The notes under the pieces: generated by a model | What the model was told of the DNA's origin: nothing | The model's input: the letters and a program-made list of their open reading frames with translations, nothing else | Databases searched by the model: none | Position numbers and translations under genes: made by a program | Shown: in pieces, positions 52,925-58,127 of the stretch | Numbering within the stretch: the stretch's first letter is position 1 | How the letters are laid out: the number at the start of each line of letters is the position of its first letter | Source: Lachnospiraceae bacterium NK4A179 | GTDB taxonomy: Bacteria; Bacillota; Clostridia; Lachnospirales; Lachnospiraceae | DNA: 58,127 nt | Assembly: GCA_000421045.1 (NCBI GenBank) | Contig: ATWC01000016.1 | Coordinates: forward strand, 1-58,127 | Direction: 5' to 3'

Positions 52925-54570
52925 GCTATGCATCAGATATTAAAAACAGAATAGACGGAGACTCTACCGCAAAGCAGGTACGTGCAGTCATATATGCCCG
53001 TGTGTCTACTGATAATGACAGCCAAAAAGAATCATGCGCTAATCAGGTAGAAATGGCAAAGAACTATATCTCCGTACACAGCAACATCCATTTGGTAGAC
53101 ATATTCATTGATGACGGGATCTCCGGAAAATCAGATTATAACAGACCGGAATACAACCGAATGCTTTCTGCAGTGGAAGCCGGAAGGATTGACCTGATCA
53201 TTGTAAAAGCAATGTCCAGACTTAACCGTGATGAATACAACTCTCTTGGTCTGATTAATCTTCTTAGGGAAAACGAAGCAACCGTTTTAACCCTTGAAGA
53301 CAACTGCATCCACGACTTTGAGGATCGTAGAGAGCGAATCTTCAATTCCATAAAGTTCGCTATGGATGCTGATTATGTCAGCGATCAGAGTGAAAAGGGA
53401 AGGATGACTCACCAGCTCCGCTGCGAAAGGAAGGAGCTTTCCGCCAAAGATTGTTCCTTCGGTTATGACTGGCATCGTGACAGTAAGATCATAACCATCA
53501 ACGAAGACCAAGCAGCAATCATCCTTAGGATATTTGAAGATTACGTGTATCGGAATGGTACCCCGGCATCAATACAGCGTGCTTTGGATTTGGAAGGTAT
53601 CAGCCTTTGTAGCCGAAGCATCTCCAATATTATCCAGGATGAGCGTTATATCGGGAAATTCTATATCAACAAAAAGGGCAGCAAGCTTGGCGCAGGGAAA
53701 GCCAAATCCAAGAGATTTATGAATCCGAAAGAGAAGTGGGTGCTGGTTGAACGCCCAGATCTCCGAATCATAGATGATGACCTTTTCGAAATGGCACAAA
53801 GGATCCATCAGACAAGGATAACCGTTTACAGCAGCCCCGGCAAAGATGTTATTCAGGCCCGTTTTCAGGGAACACACAACTATGCCGGCAAAATTTTTTG
53901 CCCCATTTGTGGCAAGCCATACCGCTTTGACTATGCGGATAGGAAGAAAACAGTACCTATATACCGTATTGGAAACCACAGGGACTGCCCTAATCCGGTA
54001 AGTCGCATCAATGAACAGGATCTTGAAGAGATCACAAAAAAGGCGCTTAAAACAACCATCGATCAACAGGAAGATGTCTGCATCTCTCTCGAACGCATTC
54101 TTACAGAATGTGTCGAAGCTTCCCAAAACAGCGGAGATGAAATCAACAAGATGAAAAAGCAGCTTGCTTCCAAGGAAAAGCAGATTGACAGCCTTATCGA
54201 TGCTCTGTCGGAAGGTGGATTAAATGAAGTTGCCAAGGAGCGTATCAAAACCAAAATCAACAAGATTACAGAAGAGACGGACAGACTGACCACTGCTATT
54301 AAGGATAAGGAAGCCAATAAGCTGGATGATTCATATGTTACTGAGAAACTGGTCAGCATTAAAGCAGCTATTGCAGACCTCCGAAACTTCACCAGCATAG
54401 ATCGTGACAGGATCCTTAACTACATTGAGCGGATTGAACTTCCGCCAAACGGTGATATAGAAATCCTGCTGAAGACAGGAAAAGTAATAACCATAAAGAC
54501 GCAGAATAACAACAATTTCTCCGATGAGGATAGTGTAGGCAAGAACGGAAACCAAGATGTCCCGTATTAA
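52921..54570 (+). CDS. Large serine recombinase, integrase of element 2
   Basis: 549 residues. Catalytic domain: AVIYARVSTDNDSQ with the nucleophile Ser (about residue 29), DDGISGKSDYNRP and KAMSRLNRDEY. Recombinase domain about 180-290. A zinc ribbon near 325-360 (KIFCPICGKPYRF ... HRDCPNP). Coiled coil about 395-470. The last codons run through the att repeat, so the gene's end is part of the recombination site. It should have inserted the element in cpaF and can remove it with a directionality factor. Confidence 0.93.
   Translation: MSYASDIKNRIDGDSTAKQVRAVIYARVSTDNDSQKESCANQVEMAKNYISVHSNIHLVDIFIDDGISGKSDYNRPEYNRMLSAVEAGRIDLIIVKAMSRLNRDEYNSLGLINLLRENEATVLTLEDNCIHDFEDRRERIFNSIKFAMDADYVSDQSEKGRMTHQLRCERKELSAKDCSFGYDWHRDSKIITINEDQAAIILRIFEDYVYRNGTPASIQRALDLEGISLCSRSISNIIQDERYIGKFYINKKGSKLGAGKAKSKRFMNPKEKWVLVERPDLRIIDDDLFEMAQRIHQTRITVYSSPGKDVIQARFQGTHNYAGKIFCPICGKPYRFDYADRKKTVPIYRIGNHRDCPNPVSRINEQDLEEITKKALKTTIDQQEDVCISLERILTECVEASQNSGDEINKMKKQLASKEKQIDSLIDALSEGGLNEVAKERIKTKINKITEETDRLTTAIKDKEANKLDDSYVTEKLVSIKAAIADLRNFTSIDRDRILNYIERIELPPNGDIEILLKTGKVITIKTQNNNNFSDEDSVGKNGNQDVPY
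54557..54568. other. att site, right junction of element 2
   Basis: atgtcccgtatt lies inside the last codons of the integrase gene and encodes NTGH of cpaF on the other strand. It differs by one base from 40523-40534. Confidence 0.82.
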
Positions 54571-55441
54571 GTGCCTGCACCATATCGATTGCCTCTGCAC
54601 CGCGCACCTCTCCAACTATGATCCGGTCAGGACGCATCCTCAAAGATGACCTGATCAGATCTCGTATTGTTATTTCAGCGCAACCTTCGACATTTGCATT
54701 TCTGGTTTCGAGTCTGACAAGATTCTCAACACCCACTATCTGAAGTTCTGCGCTGTCCTCTATCGTTATGATGCGTTCATCCTTCGGTATAAAATCTGAC
54801 AGCGCATTCAGGAATGTAGTTTTTCCTGAACCCGTGCCGCCTGAGATAAAAATGTTGTAGCCTGCGATGACCAGCTTGTGCAGGAACTCTGCAGTTCCTT
54901 CATCTATCGCGCCGAAATTCATAAGATCTTTCATGAGATACGGTCTTTCAGGAAAGCGTCTGATAGTGACTATGGGACCGTTTAAAGCGATTGGATCAAG
55001 AACAATATTTACACGTGAGCCATTCTCAAGTCTTGCATCCACGATAGGAGATGATTCATTCACAGTTCTGTTGCACTTTGCAACTATCTGCTGTATCACA
55101 TCATCAAGTTTTGTCTTTGACTCAAATTTTTTGTCCCAACGGGACAGTTTACCGGCTCGTTCAATAAAGATATTCTCGTAGCCGTTTATCATTATTTCCG
55201 TTACTTTTGGATCGTCTGTTAATGCCTGTAAGATATCGAGACGTCGGATCGAATAGAAGAGATCGCGGGCGATCGTTTGTTTTAGATTTAAAGATAAGCT
55301 GTATTTTTTACCGTTCGTTATTACCGTTCTGTCGATGATGTCCTTCACCTCATCATCCGTCATTTCCCGGTCCATGCTGATATGAGACAAAACCTCAGCA
55401 CGCAGATCGTTAATGATCTGTTCTGTATCCGGCGAAGCCAT
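54557..55441 (-). pseudogene. 5' fragment of cpaF/tadA pilus ATPase gene
   Basis: First 295 codons from ATG 55441 (GGGAGGTG upstream). It contains the CpaF N-terminal domain, Walker A SGGTGSGKTTFLNAL near 200, the Asp box ITIEDSAELQ and Walker B-type MRPDRIIVGEVRGAEAIDM near 265-285. At the att repeat the reading frame leaves cpaF and runs 46 codons into integrase antisense DNA, stopping at 54416. The His-box (GHDGSLSTGHANS) and C-terminus are missing, being at 40178-40534. The truncated ATPase should be inactive. Confidence 0.92.
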
Positions 55442-55512
55442 AAAAACACCTCCCTGATATTAAGTTCTAAGTTATCAGTACTTTGAAATACATCGGTTTG
55501 AACTCCGATCGG

Positions 55513-55581
55513 AACCGATGTGCCGCAGAAGAATTCTGCGGTGTTGAATCGAATAATAACACCGCAGAAAATTAATTGCAA
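55513..55581 (-). promoter_or_regulatory. Promoter and operator of the tad operon
   Basis: TTGCAA (55576-55581) and TATTAT (55553-55558) are spaced by 17 bases. A perfect 12-bp inverted repeat, ttctgcggtgtt (55534-55545) and aacaccgcagaa (55558-55569), brackets the -10 box. The first arm also pairs with ccgcagaa at 55523-55530. A further acatcggtt/aaccgatgt pair (55490-55498, 55513-55521) follows in the leader. Confidence 0.7.
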
Positions 55582-55654
55582 GATTTATTTTTATCCTTGA
55601 TAGTCATCATTAACAAGCTGAGTATTTTTCATCACTTATCCTTATAACTGAAAT

Positions 55655-56194
55655 TCAAATGTTCTTACAAAAATCTATTATTTCATTTTTTCTCGGCTCA
55701 ACATTCTCCTTATACTCAATCGAAGTAAGTCCAAGATTCCCTGAACATTCAATATGTAAATGTCCATAAAAATGCTCAATACTCTGAATTATTCTGTCAC
55801 ACTCATGCATACCCGGGCCTGTTCTAAGTGCAACCGTATATCCCTTTTTACCTTCCCCGATAGATGCATGCGGTTCATGCGTATCGCACCATGGCGTGCA
55901 TCTATCTATGAATGACTTATACTGCCCCGGGATATCTGCCCAGTATGACGGTGATACTGAAACAATAATATCTGCATCTGAAAACATCCCCATGATCTTG
56001 AAGATATCATCATCCATAACACACTTCGCTGTGACGTGGCAAGATCTGCAGCCTTTGCAGAACTTAAAATCATAATCATCTATGCATATACATTTTGTAT
56101 CATATCGAGTGGAAATTTCCTTTTCGATAATACTTACGATTTCTGCTGTAGCTCCAGTTTTTACAGGACTGCAATTAACTATCAATGCTTTCAT
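55655..56194 (-). CDS. Flavodoxin-like NAD(P)H-dependent oxidoreductase
   Basis: 179 residues from ATG 56194 behind AGGAGG. The FMN-binding loop NCSPVKTGATAEI is near residues 6-18, the Cys pair in CKGCRSCHVTAKCV near 45-58, and SPSYWADIPGQYKSFIDR near 82-100, all typical of the NADPH-dependent FMN reductase family with an extra Cys cluster. Likely a cytoplasmic flavoenzyme. It is upstream of the tad promoter but separate from the operon. Confidence 0.88.
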   Translation of the reverse strand: MKALIVNCSPVKTGATAEIVSIIEKEISTRYDTKCICIDDYDFKFCKGCRSCHVTAKCVMDDDIFKIMGMFSDADIIVSVSPSYWADIPGQYKSFIDRCTPWCDTHEPHASIGEGKKGYTVALRTGPGMHECDRIIQSIEHFYGHLHIECSGNLGLTSIEYKENVEPRKNEIIDFCKNI

Positions 56195-56222
56195 CAATTC
56201 CTCCTGTCAATCCTTTTCCTAT

Positions 56223-56723
56223 TCATGCCTGTGTAAATTGCACTTCAATCCCGTTTTTTTCAACATCTTCAATATCAACCGTTCCACGTAATGAATTGCC
56301 ATCATAATAATCAACCGTCGCATTCCATACATCGTCGGATTCATAGAATTTAAAAACAAACTTAATGTTTTCATTTTCAAATGATGACAATTTTACCCAG
56401 TGTATGATTGGATGCACTGAAAATTCTTCTCCGGTTATTGTAAATTCGTATGTGTATAGATAATGACCGGCACTTCCTCTATGTTCAAAAGAGATACCAT
56501 TTTCAATTGTTTTACTTTTAACCGCTTCCGATTTGAACTCATCAGCTTCATAACCGGCAGTCAAAGCTTTATCAATAACAAAATCCTCATTTTCAACTAA
56601 CACTTTGCCATGGACAAAATTCTTATGAGAAAAATACAATACGAATATTGTAAAAGATACCCCCAAGATCAACGATGCAATAAGCAAAACCTTAAAGAAT
56701 TCTTTCATCCATGTAATCATCAT
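56223..56723 (-). CDS. Hypothetical membrane-anchored protein
   Basis: 166 residues. One N-terminal span (FKVLLIASLILGVSFTIFVLYF, about 10-31) anchors a beta-rich outer domain. The ATG lies 32 bases inside the preceding lipoprotein gene. No family recognised. Confidence 0.65.
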   Translation of the reverse strand: MMITWMKEFFKVLLIASLILGVSFTIFVLYFSHKNFVHGKVLVENEDFVIDKALTAGYEADEFKSEAVKSKTIENGISFEHRGSAGHYLYTYEFTITGEEFSVHPIIHWVKLSSFENENIKFVFKFYESDDVWNATVDYYDGNSLRGTVDIEDVEKNGIEVQFTQA

Positions 56724-57429
56724 TCATATCACCGTTTAATTCACCAAATAACGAGTATGTTCTTCCGTTAAGCTCAAATGTCGTCGCACCCGTATCTTCG
56801 TTGTAGCTCAGTTCATAAGACATTGAATCATCCGGAAGATCAGTTGCCGCAGTGCAAACAGGTTCATCATTACTTCTCAAATAAGGTACTCCGTCTCTTG
56901 AATAATATACGGGGTTATCATCCGATATTTCAAAGAACAGATTGACCCTGTACACACTAAGGTCCTCTTTATCCCCTGTCGCCAAATATGAAGGTCCTAC
57001 AGTTCCTATATACTCGATGTTCTCACCGAGTACAAAAGTAACATTGATGTCCGTTATCTCAAGGCTTTCATCACTTACATCCGCGATCGGTTCGTCCTCA
57101 TAGCGTTGATGGATCATACCATCATCCGGGTCATAGAATACATATTCAGACGGCTGACGGATATCAAATCCAGAAGCCTTATCACCCAGCCAGACAACAT
57201 CCCTTCCTTCAAATGTGTCAGGTATCTCATAGACTATTTCCTTCGCTTCACCGTCCCACCATGAACAGATCACGACGGATTCCGAATCGTTATCTTTTTT
57301 GATGCAGTAGGAGATATCATCAACCGTTGTGGCATCGGCCAAGGTATAAGCATCTTTCAGGTCAAAACATCCCCCTGCAGGAAAGATCAAAGTAAAGATC
57401 AGGATACAAAGGACTGATATCTTCTTCAT
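56692..57429 (-). CDS. Putative lipoprotein
   Basis: 245 residues from ATG 57429. A basic start and hydrophobic stretch end in a lipobox FPAGGC (Cys about residue 21), so it should be lipid-anchored outside the membrane. The rest is acidic and beta-rich (Asp/Glu-rich repeats around 100-135). It overlaps the following gene, suggesting co-expression. Function unknown. Confidence 0.72.
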   Translation of the reverse strand: MKKISVLCILIFTLIFPAGGCFDLKDAYTLADATTVDDISYCIKKDNDSESVVICSWWDGEAKEIVYEIPDTFEGRDVVWLGDKASGFDIRQPSEYVFYDPDDGMIHQRYEDEPIADVSDESLEITDINVTFVLGENIEYIGTVGPSYLATGDKEDLSVYRVNLFFEISDDNPVYYSRDGVPYLRSNDEPVCTAATDLPDDSMSYELSYNEDTGATTFELNGRTYSLFGELNGDMNDDYMDERIL

Positions 57430-57519
57430 TCCGCAAAGATGGTCGCTTCTGGTTGTAGTAATCAACATATGCCCTTATAACCTCGATTAGCTTGTCAACA
57501 TATCTGTCTATCTATGAAA

Positions 57520-57767
57520 CTATACAACTCCGCTCTCAAGGATACTGAATCTCAATGAATCTATATCCAGCTCGGCTTCCGCGCCGTATGGCAGGATAAA
57601 CACCGGAGAAGAATGCCCGAAGTTCAGTCCGGCCATTACCGGAAGATCAGCACAATGGTATTTATCAGTGACAACATGTCTTATTCTTTCAGCATACGGC
57701 TCAAATCCGCTTTGCATCCTCATTTTTCCGATGATCACTCCTTTAAGTATCTGAAGGTAACCCTTTC
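57520..57767 (-). pseudogene. 3' remnant of S66 (LD-carboxypeptidase-like) peptidase gene
   Basis: The frame reads GYLQILKGVIIGKM and CADLPVMAGLNFGHSSPVF, the C-terminal part of S66 family peptidases, with the catalytic His in NFGHSSP. It ends normally at 57520. To the right the match stops at the IS66-type end, so the N-terminal part with the Ser nucleophile is missing or displaced beyond the window. Confidence 0.8.
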
Positions 57768-58127
57768 GTAAGTACTCAATCATCGGTACTCTTAAAATTC
57801 TATCATACTTATGAGATGATCGTCCCATTAAACATATGATTGGAGGTCATCTCATGAATGTTTCCAAAGTCACTCATCAGGTCAAACTTGATCGTTGGAC
57901 CGCAATCCTCAAAGAGCAGAATTCCAGCGGTCTGTCCATTAAGGACTGGTGCTCTCAGAACGGTATCAAAAGAGATCAGTTCTTCTACTGGAAAAGAAAA
58001 CTCAAAGAATCCGTTCTTGAATCCGCGCTCCCGGAGATCGTCCCCGTTTCACTTCCGACACTGTCTTCTGATTGTACAACTTGTAAAACTTGTACAACCT
58101 CTCAACTTACAAACACCGATTTCCTTG
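57768..58127 (+). mobile_element. IS66-family insertion sequence, left part
   Basis: Begins about 57768 with gtaagtactcaatc, an IS66-type GTAAG terminus, directly after the S66 remnant, and continues beyond the window. Contains the start of tnpA. Confidence 0.72.
57854..58127 (+). CDS. tnpA: IS66 accessory protein TnpA (partial)
   Basis: 91 codons visible from ATG 57854, seven bases after GGAGG. The start WTAILKEQNSSGLSIKDWCSQ, then FFYWKRKLKE, is the conserved helix-turn-helix region of IS66 TnpA. The gene runs off the window edge. A Cys/Thr-rich tail is visible at the end. Confidence 0.88.
   Translation, partial: MNVSKVTHQVKLDRWTAILKEQNSSGLSIKDWCSQNGIKRDQFFYWKRKLKESVLESALPEIVPVSLPTLSSDCTTCKTCTTSQLTNTDFL

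Larger units (their letters stand above)
40523..54568. mobile_element. Element 2: mobilisable element integrated in cpaF by a serine recombinase
   Basis: About 14.0 kb between atgtcctgtatt (40523-40534) and atgtcccgtatt (54557-54568), which differ at one base. The serine integrase gene ends within the right-hand repeat. Cargo: replication-type protein, MobC, relaxase, Sau3AI-like restriction-modification pair, XRE/MazF-like trio, excisionase-like protein and integrase operon. No type IV secretion genes are present, so it needs a helper to transfer. Confidence 0.9.

Noticed and set aside
54416-54556. 46-codon extension of the cpaF 5' fragment
   Set aside because: It is antisense to the integrase gene and an accident of the insertion, not native protein.

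Overview
The window looks like chromosomal DNA of a Lachnospiraceae-type Clostridia bacterium. This is inferred from gene families (a DUF6472-like protein, a DUF5702 Tad-locus protein, an Mbeg1-like hydrolase, Tn4451-type TnpV and MobV proteins, a DUF6040-like mobilisation protein), from strong AGGAGG ribosome sites and from sigma-A type promoters. No rRNA, tRNA or CRISPR array was seen. BACKBONE. Positions 1-4907 (minus) hold an ABC exporter operon with large membrane partners. An MgtC-like protein, a small Cys-rich protein and an Mbeg1-like hydrolase follow (4961-7174). The rest of the backbone is essentially one tad (tight adherence / Flp pilus) operon on the minus strand. In transcription order it is cpaF/tadA ATPase, tadB, tadC, flp prepilin, a DUF5702 TadG-like protein, two TadE-like pseudopilins and an FHA protein. 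To the right (55655-57767) are a flavodoxin-like protein, two cell-envelope proteins and the tail of an S66 peptidase gene cut by an IS66-type element running off the window. TWO LARGE INSERTIONS IN ONE OPERON. Element 1 (about 26.3 kb, 11508-37843) sits inside the flp prepilin gene. The two halves share a 6-bp core (caacga) and rejoin in frame to a 55-residue prepilin. Its left end carries a Tn554-like recombinase set: three tyrosine recombinases plus a TnpC/DUF6262-like protein. Three HTH regulators and an operon of a serine recombinase, two proteins resembling its C-terminal domain and two ParB-like proteins come next. A seven-gene minus-strand defence cluster follows: Dcm methyltransferase, a lone B3/NgoFVII-like DNA-binding domain, MORC/MutL-type ATPase, Z1 helicase-like protein, DUF4420 PD-(D/E)XK protein, AIPR protein and a GIY-YIG/DUF2075 helicase. 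The right end is a Tn4451-like mobilisation region with MobV relaxase, an oriT-like hairpin and TnpV. Element 2 (about 14.0 kb, 40523-54568) sits inside cpaF, between the Walker B segment and the following His-box. It has 12-bp att repeats with one mismatch, and the halves rejoin in frame to a 409-residue ATPase. It carries a replication-type protein, a 0.77-kb highly structured non-coding region, MobC and a MOBP-type relaxase with an out-of-frame overlapping membrane-protein gene. A Sau3AI/MutH-like restriction-modification pair, an XRE/unknown/MazF-like trio and an integration operon complete it. That operon includes a catalytically degenerate double-resolvase protein directly before the large serine integrase. 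HOW IT WORKS TOGETHER. As it stands the Tad pilus should be off, because both its ATPase and its pilin gene are split. Both splits are precise and reversible on paper, so excision of both elements would restore the operon. Each element brings its own restriction or defence module and its own mobilisation genes, but no complete conjugation apparatus is seen, so both look mobilisable rather than self-transmissible.
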